Part shown: in pieces, positions 1-7,921 of the stretch | How the letters are laid out: every line of letters begins with the position of its first letter | Position numbering within the stretch: the first letter of the stretch is position 1 | DNA from: Microcaldota archaeon | GTDB lineage: Archaea > Micrarchaeota > Micrarchaeia > Norongarragalinales > UBA8480 | DNA: 46,667 nt | Direction of reading: 5' to 3' | Assembly (NCBI GenBank): GCA_021812145.1 | Contig: JAKAOM010000001.1 | Coordinates: forward strand, 85,898-132,564 | Program-made: the position numbers and the translations under genes | The notes under the pieces: model-generated | Database searches by the model: none | What the model was told of the DNA's origin: nothing | Seen by the model: the letters and a program-made list of their open reading frames with translations, nothing else

Positions 1-240
1 TTGGAAGCCGCAATCCCTTTGAGCGGGGCGATGAGTTGAATAGAGGTTGTTCGTCATCAGTTTTTCAGCTCCCGTTGAACCGTAGACGTTTTGCCTTGCG
101 TTACGGACGTGGTTATGAACCGGGCCAGGTCGGAAGAAGCAACTCTAAGTAATCGCTTTCGTGCTCGCAAGTCTACAAAGCTGAGGCGAGGCGGGTTTGC
201 TGTCGCTGGTGGCGGCATTCGACTTTCAACCTCCTGAGAA
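1..240 (+). ncRNA. ffs: Signal recognition particle 7S RNA (5' end probably outside window)
   Basis: The segment around 116-155 carries the SRP helix 8 signature: a GGTTATGAACC start, GGGCCAGGTCGGAAGAAGCA, then CTCTAAGTAATC closing the stem. GGTTAT (111-116) can pair with GTAATC (149-154). Helix 5 elements are visible on both sides: GTAGAC (82-87) with GTCTAC (171-176) and CAGCT (67-71) with AGCTG (179-183). No ORF covers it. The RNA scaffolds SRP19 and SRP54 for co-translational membrane targeting. The usual archaeal length is about 300 nt, so the 5' end is likely upstream of base 1; the 3' boundary near 240 is approximate. The gene just downstream starts about 15 bases later. Confidence 0.85.
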
Positions 241-255
241 CCGTTAGATTATGTT

Positions 256-1101
256 TTGGTGATTTGGTTTTTGGACAAGACTGTTTTTGCTTTGCTTGCA
301 GTGGTTGTTTTTCTTTCTTTTATTTTAGGGTATGATTCAACCACTTCGGGAGTTCAAGTGCCTTCGGTTCAAGCAGTTTCAAATCAAACTTGTTCCTTCA
401 ATTCTTCAGCGGTTAAGGTTGTTTTAAATTCTTCGTGCAATTCTAATGATTTTTCTAATTCCCTGGTTGTTCCTCTAGTAGCTGTTTCAAGTTCAGGTGG
501 TGGCGAGGTTGTTAATTTGACAATAGTGGAAAAGCCTGGTTTTGGCAGGAGTTTTTTCCAGTTTGGTCTTTCCTCTCCTATGATTGCTAATGAGACTCAG
601 GTTTCATTTTCTGACGCGGTGGAAGTGGCGAGAAATTTTGACGCTCAAACTCTGGCTGCTTCAAATAATGTTGATCTTTACTATTTTTTTGATTCTAATG
701 TTAGCGGGGTGGATGGGGATAGCGCAGGCCTTGGAGCGGCGGTTGGAACCGTTCTTTTGCTTAAGAATGAGTCTTTTAGAAGTGGGGTTGGCGTTACCGG
801 TGGAGTTTTTTTGAACGGGAGTGTTATTCAGGTCGGCGGTGTTTTGGACAAGGCTGAAGCGTTGAAGAGCGCTGGGTTCTCCGAGTTTGTTGTTCCTGTT
901 GGGGAGAGTGTGGTTAACGTTACTGAAAACTCGTCTGTTCAGAATTGCAGTCAGACTATTATTAACGGCCAGGTTTTTAACGAGTGCAGTCCAGTTGTTT
1001 CTTACAACGTGGTTCCTGAAAGCGTGGAGAGCGTTGTCGGCATTAATGTTGTTGAGGTTAGTGATGTTAGGCAGGCTTACGCTCAGCTTGTTGGTTCTTG
1101 A
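256..1101 (+). CDS. Membrane-anchored Lon-type (S16) serine protease, no ATPase
   Basis: This 281-residue protein has an N-terminal membrane segment or signal anchor (about residues 8-25), a Ser/Asn-rich linker and a C-terminal S16 proteolytic domain (about 85-215). The Lon catalytic motif is present as DGDSAG with Ser156, and the partner lysine is Lys199 in GGVLDKAEAL. The 43-residue Ser-Lys spacing matches the Ser679/Lys722 dyad of E. coli Lon. There is no AAA+ domain, so any proteolysis would be ATP-independent and on the outer face of the membrane. The start is TTG at 256 or GTG at 259; the ATG at 251 is out of frame. It overlaps the upstream part of its paralogue by a few bases, suggesting one transcript. 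Family assignment is firm from motifs; substrate is unknown. Confidence 0.8.
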   Translation: MVIWFLDKTVFALLAVVVFLSFILGYDSTTSGVQVPSVQAVSNQTCSFNSSAVKVVLNSSCNSNDFSNSLVVPLVAVSSSGGGEVVNLTIVEKPGFGRSFFQFGLSSPMIANETQVSFSDAVEVARNFDAQTLAASNNVDLYYFFDSNVSGVDGDSAGLGAAVGTVLLLKNESFRSGVGVTGGVFLNGSVIQVGGVLDKAEALKSAGFSEFVVPVGESVVNVTENSSVQNCSQTIINGQVFNECSPVVSYNVVPESVESVVGINVVEVSDVRQAYAQLVGS

Positions 1102-1115
1102 ATTTGGGTGTTTTT

Positions 1116-1721
1116 ATGAATTGGAAGGTTTTTTTGGTTTTGGTTTTTGCTTTGGCGGTTTTGAGCTTTTGGGAGGGGTACTTTTCTTCTCCTTCCGGAT
1201 CGGTTACTTTTTTCGCTCCTGCTATAACTTCAGGCAATGCTGGAGAGTTGGTGCCTTTCTCTCTTGCGGTTAAACCTGGTTTTGGCAGGGTTTTTGTTAA
1301 TGTTGAAAATTCAGAATTTGCTTCAAGCGTTCAGCAGTCTTTTCTTTTAGCAAGGGAGGAGGCTGAAACCATTCTTGGAGTTGATTTCCATAATTATGAT
1401 TTTTATCTAACTGTTGACGCTTCAGGGGGTAGTGTGAGCGGGGAGAGCGCGGGAGCTTTGTTTACAAGCGCGATTGTTAGCGTTTTCACTGGAAAGCCAT
1501 TGAATTCAAGCGTTGAAGTGAGTGCTATGCTTGCAGACAATGGTTCGTTGTTGCCTGTTGATGGAATTGACGAGAAGATTCTTGCTGCTTATACTGCCGG
1601 AAAAAATGTTTTCGTGGTTTCGTCCCAGCAGGTCATTCCTTATGAAAGTTCGCTTCCCTCAGGGGTTAGGATAGTTCGCGTTGATAATGTAAGCTCAGCG
1701 GTTGGAATGATGCTTTCTTAA
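1116..1721 (+). CDS. Membrane-anchored Lon-type (S16) serine protease, paralogue of the preceding gene
   Basis: This 201-residue protein has one N-terminal hydrophobic segment (about 4-18) and an S16 fold. The catalytic Ser111 lies in SGESAG and Lys154 in DGIDEKILAAY, again 43 residues apart. It shares the KPGFGR segment with the upstream gene (residues 53-58 here), so the pair arose by tandem duplication and both kept the dyad. ATG at 1116 is preferred to the in-frame TTG at 1098, because the extension would precede the hydrophobic core and overlap the upstream stop. It lacks the long Ser/Asn linker of its neighbour. A role in processing exported proteins is inference. Confidence 0.8.
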   Translation: MNWKVFLVLVFALAVLSFWEGYFSSPSGSVTFFAPAITSGNAGELVPFSLAVKPGFGRVFVNVENSEFASSVQQSFLLAREEAETILGVDFHNYDFYLTVDASGGSVSGESAGALFTSAIVSVFTGKPLNSSVEVSAMLADNGSLLPVDGIDEKILAAYTAGKNVFVVSSQQVIPYESSLPSGVRIVRVDNVSSAVGMMLS

Positions 1722-1773
1722 TTCATTATCTGCATATTACTGATTTTTAGTTAGTTTAGTGGTGTTGGAGTAG

Positions 1774-1894
1774 CGCGGAGGGCGGGATTCGAACCCGCGC
1801 GGCGCGAACGCACCAATAGCTTTCGGCATATTCCTAGTTTAGCAGGCTTGCGGATTTTTATAGTTTACCGCCATGGCCACTAGGCGACCTCCGC
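1774..1894 (-). tRNA. tRNA-Ser(GCT) with two 18-nt introns
   Basis: The acceptor stem GCGGAGG/CCTCCGC, T-arm GCGGG-TTCGAAT-CCCGC, a five-pair variable arm GGTGCG/CGCC and G73 define a class II tRNA-Ser. The anticodon arm only folds if two pieces are removed: intron 1 at 1848-1865 (position 29/30) and intron 2 at 1822-1839 (position 37/38). The mature arm is then GTAGC-CTGCTAA-GCTAT with anticodon GCT. Intron 1 fits a bulge-helix-bulge: GCGG pairs with CCGC, cuts TA^A and AA^G. Intron 2 fits less well (CTGC against GCCG, one mismatch). CCA is not encoded. A TATA-like box (GGTTAAAAAC, 1921-1930) overlaps the end of truD. Confidence 0.88.
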
Positions 1895-1924
1895 ATTGAA
1901 GTGGTTTTTGGTTGTGAAAAGTTT

Positions 1925-3070
1925 TTAACCTCTTCCCTTGTTTTGACTTGCTCGTTTACTTGGTTTGAGGTGTTTTAAAACAGTGGTGGCGTAGCTTCCT
2001 GGTGGCAGTGAGAAGGTTATCTTGTCGCCTTCTTTTTTTATTTTGACGAATATGGTTAGAGGTCTAGTGCTACCCCTGCTTGAAAGCTCCGGCATTGATT
2101 TGAGGTTGAATTTTTCTTTTTCTATGGCTTCATTTTTTAGTATCTCTTTTTCAGTTTTGTTGAGCAGAGTGTTGCTTCCTATTATATTTCCTACAACGAA
2201 CGCTTCTCCCTTTTTAGCTTTTTTTTCAGACGCTCTGATTTTTTGCATGTTTGGAAACCCCTGCTCGTCGGCTCCGCAATAGTATTCGTTTTTGTTTTTT
2301 TTGAAGTTGTTTCTTTTTTCTATTTCTTCGTTGAATAATTTAGCCTGGTACGCGTGTATGAATAGAAGCTGCAGTGTTCTGGGGAGTTTTCTTATTGCTC
2401 CCACGTAGTCGTTAGGATGTTGCGAGAGGTGTTCTATCATAAGCCGCTCGTATCTTAAGAATTTTGGAAAGTATTCTAGCGCTTTTTTATAGTTTTTGTC
2501 TTTTTTTAGTTTTTGTCTTTGTTTTTTTGACTCGTCGCTTCCTTCGCACAGATAACTTTCAACCGCTTTTTTGAACTCGCCCTTTATCATAAATTTTCCT
2601 ATTTTCGCGGTGTTTTTTCTCATGGAACCGAACCTTTGTGGTCCGAACTCGTTTGGAATTACTACCTCTTTTGGCGGATTTTTTTTGAATTTTATTGTGA
2701 ACCTGTTTCCTTTCAGTTTTCCCATTGCTATTTTATCTTTTGAATTCCACGCTCCGTTTATTTGAATGTCTTTTATCTTCAGATTCATGAGTTCTTCTGG
2801 CTTAACGTTGTACACGCTGCATAGTTGAGTGGTTATTGCATTCCTGTCTTTGTTTCCAGCGCTTGAGAGACTTTTTTTTGATTTGCCTAGCGCTTTTGCA
2901 ACCGCGTTTAGCGCTTGTATGGTGTTCCAGTTTTTTTTTTGAAGCACGAATTGCGTGAATTCCCCTTCTTTATTTTCTCTTTTCTCCTTTTCATCGATTT
3001 TCAAAACCCTGCCGGTGTAGTCTATCTCTTCGACTATGAAGTCCTCTGGTTTTGTTCTTTCTCTTTTCAT
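1925..3070 (-). CDS. truD: tRNA pseudouridine synthase D
   Basis: This is the TruD/Pus7 family, which makes pseudouridine at position 13 of tRNA. The hallmark motif AGNKDRNAITTQ is present, with the catalytic aspartate at residue 75 of the ATG-initiated form; the family consensus is AGTKDRxAxTxQ. The TruD insertion domain follows and a lysine-rich tail ends the protein. The length of 381 residues is typical of archaeal members. ATG at 3070 (start MKRERTKPEDF) is favoured over a TTG five codons upstream because conserved family sequence begins here. It is last in a minus-strand run after aRF1 and the DUF1599-like gene and is followed closely by tRNA-Ser. Confidence 0.93.
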   Translation of the reverse strand: MKRERTKPEDFIVEEIDYTGRVLKIDEKEKRENKEGEFTQFVLQKKNWNTIQALNAVAKALGKSKKSLSSAGNKDRNAITTQLCSVYNVKPEELMNLKIKDIQINGAWNSKDKIAMGKLKGNRFTIKFKKNPPKEVVIPNEFGPQRFGSMRKNTAKIGKFMIKGEFKKAVESYLCEGSDESKKQRQKLKKDKNYKKALEYFPKFLRYERLMIEHLSQHPNDYVGAIRKLPRTLQLLFIHAYQAKLFNEEIEKRNNFKKNKNEYYCGADEQGFPNMQKIRASEKKAKKGEAFVVGNIIGSNTLLNKTEKEILKNEAIEKEKFNLKSMPELSSRGSTRPLTIFVKIKKEGDKITFSLPPGSYATTVLKHLKPSKRASQNKGRG

Positions 3071-3112
3071 TTTAAAACTTCCCAATTTTGCTTTAATTGT
3101 TTACGGTTTGCG

Positions 3113-3571
3113 TTAATTCCATATTTTGTCCGCAAGCATTCTTCCGTATATTGAATAGTTTATAATATCCTCTAGAGTGTCTTTTATCGTCTCATTAAAT
3201 TCGTCTATTTTCGTTTTGTTTTTTTCATTTTCAAGCAGGTTTTTTATTCTGGCGTACTTGTCGCTTAGTCTTACTATAAGCCCTTTTTCCTTGAAGCGAA
3301 GTATGTTGTCCGCGCCGTATGCTTCGTTTTTTTTCAATCCTATTTCACAGCATTTTTTCAGTATTTCTGACGGCTGCATAAAGTATTTATTTATCATTAT
3401 TGATAGTGCGAGAGCCTCGCTTTCTTCAAATATTTTAGCTGCCGGGTTTTTGTCGAATGCTTTTTTGAGTTTTTCCATCATTTTTTCTATTTTTGTATTT
3501 ACTTCGTTTTCATGGATTTTTTCTGTTTTAGTTTTTTTAAAAGCGTATTCTATGAAGTTTTCTTTCCACAT
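3113..3571 (-). CDS. DUF1599/Nmad1-like protein
   Basis: This 152-residue soluble protein has a charged helical N-terminal half and a C-terminal segment that reads ADNILRFKEKGLIVRLSDKY, followed by an acidic linker and a DTLEDIINYSIYG motif. That pattern resembles the DUF1599 (nucleotide modification associated domain 1) family, thought to act on nucleotides, though no enzymatic activity is established. Its place between prf1 and truD in a translation and RNA-modification operon does not settle the role. It is assigned by motif memory only, so the family call is moderate and the function unknown. Confidence 0.6.
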   Translation of the reverse strand: MWKENFIEYAFKKTKTEKIHENEVNTKIEKMMEKLKKAFDKNPAAKIFEESEALALSIMINKYFMQPSEILKKCCEIGLKKNEAYGADNILRFKEKGLIVRLSDKYARIKNLLENEKNKTKIDEFNETIKDTLEDIINYSIYGRMLADKIWN

Positions 3572-3612
3572 GTTTTTCTATTTAAGTGTTATTATTTTAA
3601 AAAGCGTTCGAT

Positions 3613-4797
3613 TTATTGGTATATTATTCTTCTTGTCATTGCGCCAATGCCGTGGAACATTTCGCTGAATTGAGCGCCTTCCTGCGTTTCGGTTGATATG
3701 GGTATTACCTCGCCGCCTTGCTCCTCTGTTTTTTTGATCATTTCCTCAAGAATGTCTTCTTCTTTTTCTATTTTAGTTTCTCCCCCGCACTCGCATTTGT
3801 AGTTTGGATTGTATTTTTCGTATTTTTTTCCGCAGTTTGGACAGTATATGGTGTATTTTTTGAGTTTAAATCCTTCGGTGACCAGAAGTTTTGAAACATT
3901 CTTCTGTTCTAGGTTTTTGATTATCTCGTTTACCCCGTATGCAGCGGTTCCGTTTTTTACTATCTCTTTCATGAATTCGTCTACTATTTTTTTTTCCTGA
4001 ACCATTTCCTGCCCTGAGATAAGATCCGCGCTTTTGTCTATTAACTCTTTTAATCCTGACTCGTCCGCGTAGCCTATGTCCACAGTCCCAATTATTTTCA
4101 ACTGGTAGTTGTAGTATTTTCCCTTTACGAAGTCTTCTTTGGTTGGTCCTGGCCCTCCTACTATAACCCCTTTGAAGTTTTTAATGCCTAGCAGAGCGTT
4201 CATCGCTTCGCCTATTCTTTGGTAGTATTTTTCGACTGTTTCCTCATGTATTCTTTGGAATCTTCCAGCGCTCTGCCCTCCTTTGTGGAATTTTTGATGC
4301 GCGGTGCTGTGTAGTTTTTTTAGTATTTTTATTGTTTTACCTTTGAGTAATCCTACTGTTGCGTCTCTGCCGTCCATGGCCACTATCCCGTAAGAGTCGG
4401 TGTTGTCAGTTATTTCAAGAAGTGGGTCTAGCACGAATTTGCTTTCGCATCGGTAAAATTGGACCTGGAGAGGTTGTGGGGGGATCACCGTGAATAGCTG
4501 TATGTCCGGCTTTCCCTCTGTTTCTGATATGTTGCCGCAGAATATTGCAACCCCATTTTCTGGTGGGGTGGGCATTTTTTTTAGAAAACTCATTATTTTT
4601 TCTATTGCAGCCTGGACGTTTTTTTGAGTTGTTTTGCTTTTTATGTTTGATGCTTGCCCGTATTCGTCCCTCAATTTTCCAGTTATCTCACTCACTGGAT
4701 AGTTCGGGGTTATGTATACGCTTATCAGTTCTGTTCCCCTTCCTGAATATTGGGACATTTCTTCCAGTTTTTTCTTGAATTCGTAGTTGCTTTCCAT
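3613..4797 (-). CDS. prf1: Peptide chain release factor aRF1
   Basis: This is archaeal class I release factor aRF1 (394 residues), which recognises all three stop codons and triggers peptide release. The stop-codon recognition motif NIKS is at 51-54, the catalytic GGQ at 173-175 within GGQSAGRF, and a C-terminal zinc ribbon has CPNCGKKY and KCECGG cysteine pairs. Length and domain order (N, M, C) match the family. The downstream DUF1599-like gene starts 42 bases later and the upstream translin gene ends 20 bases before, which fits one transcript. Confidence 0.96.
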   Translation of the reverse strand: MESNYEFKKKLEEMSQYSGRGTELISVYITPNYPVSEITGKLRDEYGQASNIKSKTTQKNVQAAIEKIMSFLKKMPTPPENGVAIFCGNISETEGKPDIQLFTVIPPQPLQVQFYRCESKFVLDPLLEITDNTDSYGIVAMDGRDATVGLLKGKTIKILKKLHSTAHQKFHKGGQSAGRFQRIHEETVEKYYQRIGEAMNALLGIKNFKGVIVGGPGPTKEDFVKGKYYNYQLKIIGTVDIGYADESGLKELIDKSADLISGQEMVQEKKIVDEFMKEIVKNGTAAYGVNEIIKNLEQKNVSKLLVTEGFKLKKYTIYCPNCGKKYEKYNPNYKCECGGETKIEKEEDILEEMIKKTEEQGGEVIPISTETQEGAQFSEMFHGIGAMTRRIIYQ

Positions 4798-4816
4798 TTT
4801 AATCTCTCAATTCCTT

Positions 4817-5380
4817 TTATTTAAGAAGCTCGCTTCTGGCTTGTTCCAGTTGTATTCGGATCACGTCTTGTTTTTTCCTGAGCATTCCTGTTAGGGATGA
4901 TGAGTATTTTATTGTTGAAATGTTTTCGTATATTTCTTCCATTTTTTTGAATGTTTCTTCGGCTTTTTTAGTCTCTTTGTTTTTAAGGTGTATTTGTATC
5001 TCCCTTCTTAGCTCTCCAACACAGTCGGCGAGCCCTTGCGCGTAGCTGAGTGGATCGCAGTGTATTTCTGAAGGGTATGGGATTTCCTTTTTTTCCATTA
5101 TCGCCCTTAGGCTTGTCAGTTCTGCATATTCTTGCATGGCAATGCTCTTTATTTGATCGAAGCCTTTTATTTTTTCTATTTCCTCGACCTTGTCTCCAGT
5201 CTGCTTTATTTCATCTTCAGTTATTTTCTCGTTTTGATGTATTTTTTTTATCATTTTTGAGCATTCTCTCACTATCTCCCTTGAGAGTTTAAGCGATTTG
5301 TCCTGCTCTTTTTCTTTCTCGCTTAGTTCCGCGTCGAGTTTTTTTATTATCTCTTCTATTCTGGATTCTTGTTTTTTCAT
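4817..5380 (-). CDS. Archaeal translin-like RNA-binding protein
   Basis: The all-helical protein matches the translin/TRAX family: SLKLSREIVRECSKMIKKIH near the N-terminus, then a YAELTSL helix, PSEI..DPLSYAQGLADCVG in the middle and a C-terminal TGMLRKKQDVIR segment. Translins are oligomeric single-stranded RNA/DNA-binding proteins; with TRAX partners they act in tRNA-fragment and microRNA processing in eukaryotes, but archaeal roles are not settled. The ATG at 5380 gives 187 residues and starts where the family starts; a GTG at 5419 would add 13 residues. Catalytic acidic residues of TRAX were not assessed. Confidence 0.85.
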   Translation of the reverse strand: MKKQESRIEEIIKKLDAELSEKEKEQDKSLKLSREIVRECSKMIKKIHQNEKITEDEIKQTGDKVEEIEKIKGFDQIKSIAMQEYAELTSLRAIMEKKEIPYPSEIHCDPLSYAQGLADCVGELRREIQIHLKNKETKKAEETFKKMEEIYENISTIKYSSSLTGMLRKKQDVIRIQLEQARSELLK

Positions 5381-5464
5381 GTAGTGTTTATTGTACGCTC
5401 TTATTTTTAACGTTTTCACTCGGGTTGTTTTTCAGCGGTCGCGTTGGCTGAGTTTTGTGTTTTT

Positions 5465-6019
5465 TTATTGTTTGTTTTTAAGCGTTTTTACTATTTCGTT
5501 TATTTTTTCTTCCAGTTTTTCCTTTGTCGAGTCGTTTATTATTTTTGTTTTAGCCAGGCTCATGGCGCCTTTGATGTTTTGGTTGCTGCTTTCCCATTCT
5601 TTTTGCTCTGATTTTCTGAATTCCTCAAACGTTTGCTTTTCTTCGTTTGCTCTTTTCCTTTTCATTGTTCTTTCATATCTTGTTTCTATTGTAGAGTCTA
5701 TTGATATTAGCGTGAAGTTTTTCATCTTTTCAAGTTCCCACACCTCTTCAGGCGATCTTATCCCATCTATAACCGCGTTTTTAGGTTTTTCTTTTTCTAT
5801 TTTTTTCCTCACTCTCTCAGCCAGAACTTGTGGCCCGTAGTTTTCCCTTAGCTCGTTTGCAATGTTGTATAAGTTTTTTCTTTCTGGCGTCATTCCTCTT
5901 TTTTCGCATTCATCCCTGACTTCCTCGCTTAGACTGTAATAAATAAATCCGCTTTTCTGAAGTATTTGCGCCACAAGACTCTTTCCTGAGGCGAATGTTC
6001 CGGTTAATCCTATCTTCAT
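5465..6019 (-). CDS. P-loop nucleotide/dephospho-CoA kinase-like protein (UPF0200-like)
   Basis: This 184-residue protein begins with a P-loop, GLTGTFASGKS (residues 4-14). It contains the pattern RGMTPERKNLYNIANELREN, then VIDGIRSPEEVWELEK, and ends with an R-rich lid-like segment (RYERTMKRKRANEE). That order is typical of the archaeal UPF0200 group related to dephospho-CoA kinase and adenylate kinase. The substrate cannot be told from sequence; a nucleoside-monophosphate or CoA-precursor kinase is plausible. It is first in the minus-strand run leading to translin and aRF1; its start faces the tRNA-Gly promoter region. Confidence 0.72.
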   Translation of the reverse strand: MKIGLTGTFASGKSLVAQILQKSGFIYYSLSEEVRDECEKRGMTPERKNLYNIANELRENYGPQVLAERVRKKIEKEKPKNAVIDGIRSPEEVWELEKMKNFTLISIDSTIETRYERTMKRKRANEEKQTFEEFRKSEQKEWESSNQNIKGAMSLAKTKIINDSTKEKLEEKINEIVKTLKNKQ

Positions 6020-6133
6020 GTTTTTTAATTAGCGCTTTTCTTTAAAAAATGTTTCTATTTTTTTAATAACATTTGTTTAAATCTTTTGTTGTGCGAGTAG
6101 CTCTGCACTAATTTTGCTTTTATTTGAAAAGCA

Positions 6134-6140
6134 TTTATAT
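6134..6140 (+). promoter_or_regulatory. TATA box of tRNA-Gly
   Basis: TTTATAT lies 26-32 bases upstream of the first base of tRNA-Gly in the context GCATTTATATTTTTT, the expected archaeal TBP-site distance. Confidence 0.6.
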
Positions 6141-6165
6141 TTTTTCGCTGTTAATTCTAACACAG

Positions 6166-6236
6166 GCGGCTGTAGTCTAGTGGTATGATACGAGCTTCCC
6201 AAGCTCGAGGTTCGGGTCCGATTCCCGGCAGCCGCA
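6166..6236 (+). tRNA. tRNA-Gly(CCC), intronless
   Basis: Acceptor stem GCGGCTG/CAGCCGC, D-arm GTCTAGTGGTATGAT, anticodon arm CGAGC-TTCCCAA-GCTCG and a normal seven-base T-loop (TCCGATT variant region within GGGTCCGATTCCC). The anticodon is CCC and the discriminator is A73; CCA is not encoded. It is one of two uninterrupted tRNA genes in the window. It reads GGG only under standard rules. Confidence 0.93.
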
Positions 6237-6245
6237 TTATCCGTG

Positions 6246-7895
6246 TCACATTTTTTCAAGCGCATCGATTCCAAGGGTTTCAAGGCATTCCTTTAGCGTT
6301 TCCTCTGTTTTTTTGACTAGCTGAAGCCTGAATTCGCTACCTGTTTTTATTACCGGGCTGGTGGCGTAGAACGTGTTGAAGAGGTGAGCGGTTTTGAGAG
6401 CGTATTCTGCGATTATGTGCGGACTGAGCTCTTTTTCTGCTTGTTTAAGAGTTGGGAGGTAGAATGCTATCTGGCAGGCTAGTCTTTTCTCGTCTTCGTT
6501 TAATTCAAAGGTTTGCTCTGTTGGCGTTTGTTTTGATTCCGCCGCTTTTTTTATTATGCTTGTTATTCTGGCATGGGTGTATTGAAGATATGCGCCTGTG
6601 TCCCCTTCAAAATTGACGCTTTGTTTAGGGTTGAATGAAATGTTTTTTTCGTTCCTTACTCTTAGAACGGTAAATTTAAGCGCTGCAACGCCTACTTTCT
6701 GTGATATTTCGTTTTTTTCCTTTTCTCCATATCTTTTTCCGTTTTTTTCAATTTCTTTTAAAGCTTCCTCTTTGCTTTCATTCAGCATGTCTTCAAGTAA
6801 AAGGGTGTTTCCGCTTCTTGTGGCTAGTGTTTTGCCCTGAAATGTCATGAAACCGTAGCTTACGTGGTTTAGCGTTTTCACGTAGTTCCTTCCAAGCAAT
6901 TCTATTATTTTGAAGAGCTGCTGGAAGTGGGTGTTTTGCCTTGAGTCTGTAACATACACGCTGACGTCGGGGTGGTATTTTTCGTTTTTGTAGTCCGCCC
7001 ATGCAAGGTCTCTTGTTATATACACTGTTGTTCCATTGGATCTCATTAGAATTGTGTTTGGCAGTCCTTCCTTTTCAAGTTTTACTACCACCGCCCCGTC
7101 TTCCAGATTGGTTATTCCTTTTTTTTCGCATTCTTTTGCTATTTTGACTCCGCTTTCTATGAATTGGCTTTCTCCTCTGACGTCATCGAATTTAACGTTC
7201 AGGAGCGAGTACGCTTTTTCGAATATTTTCATTGAGTGATCTGTTATTTTTTTTATTGTTTCCAGGGTTTCAACGTCCCCCTTTTCTATTTTTTCAGTTA
7301 TTTCCTCCACTTTTTTTTTAAGTTCCTCACTTTCCTCCACTTCCTTATTTATTTGAACGTAGGTCTCAAGCAGTTGCCTTTCGTTTTCTATTTCATTCAT
7401 TTTGAGTTTTTTCATTGCTAGTATCATTAGCGCCACTTGCCTTCCACTGTCTCCCGGATAGTTGACGCTGTACGCTTTCCAGCCTGTTTTTTCCATTATC
7501 CTTCTTATGCTATCCCCAAGTATGGTTGATCGAATGTGGCCTACGTGCAGAGGTTTTCCTATGTTTGGCGACGAGAATTCCACTACTGCCGTTTTGCCAT
7601 TCCACTCCCCTTTTTGCTTTTTTTGTGACAGGTTTTTTTCGTGGAATTTCCTTGTAAATTCAAGGTTTAGATAGTTGTTTTCAGCGCTTTTTATTTTGAT
7701 TGATTCGGCTAGCTTTTTGTCTTCAGATAGTTTTTTCACTATCTCGTCTTTTTTTCCCTTTTGAATTGCTTCAAACAGGTGTATTGCCAGATCGCCGCGT
7801 CCTTCTTCCGCTCTTGCCGGCTTGGTTTTCAACCCTTCTTTTTCAAGGATTTGGGTTATTTCTTCAATTGTTTTTTCAGCTTCTGATTGCTGCAT
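6246..7895 (-). CDS. argS: Arginyl-tRNA synthetase
   Basis: This is a class I synthetase attaching arginine to tRNA-Arg. SPNIGKPLHVGHIRST carries the HIGH-type motif (HVGH at about residues 120-123 of the longer form), and the ATRSGNTLLLEDML segment is the ArgRS equivalent of KMSKS. A charged N-terminal additional domain and the C-terminal anticodon-binding DALR region ending LGIDALEKM are present. The length of about 550 residues is usual. ATG at 7895 is preferred; GTG at 7904 would add three residues. It ends 10 bases from tRNA-Gly, convergent. Confidence 0.96.
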   Translation of the reverse strand: MQQSEAEKTIEEITQILEKEGLKTKPARAEEGRGDLAIHLFEAIQKGKKDEIVKKLSEDKKLAESIKIKSAENNYLNLEFTRKFHEKNLSQKKQKGEWNGKTAVVEFSSPNIGKPLHVGHIRSTILGDSIRRIMEKTGWKAYSVNYPGDSGRQVALMILAMKKLKMNEIENERQLLETYVQINKEVEESEELKKKVEEITEKIEKGDVETLETIKKITDHSMKIFEKAYSLLNVKFDDVRGESQFIESGVKIAKECEKKGITNLEDGAVVVKLEKEGLPNTILMRSNGTTVYITRDLAWADYKNEKYHPDVSVYVTDSRQNTHFQQLFKIIELLGRNYVKTLNHVSYGFMTFQGKTLATRSGNTLLLEDMLNESKEEALKEIEKNGKRYGEKEKNEISQKVGVAALKFTVLRVRNEKNISFNPKQSVNFEGDTGAYLQYTHARITSIIKKAAESKQTPTEQTFELNEDEKRLACQIAFYLPTLKQAEKELSPHIIAEYALKTAHLFNTFYATSPVIKTGSEFRLQLVKKTEETLKECLETLGIDALEKM

Positions 7896-7921
7896 TTTCT
7901 TCACTTTTAGTTTTTGATGAT

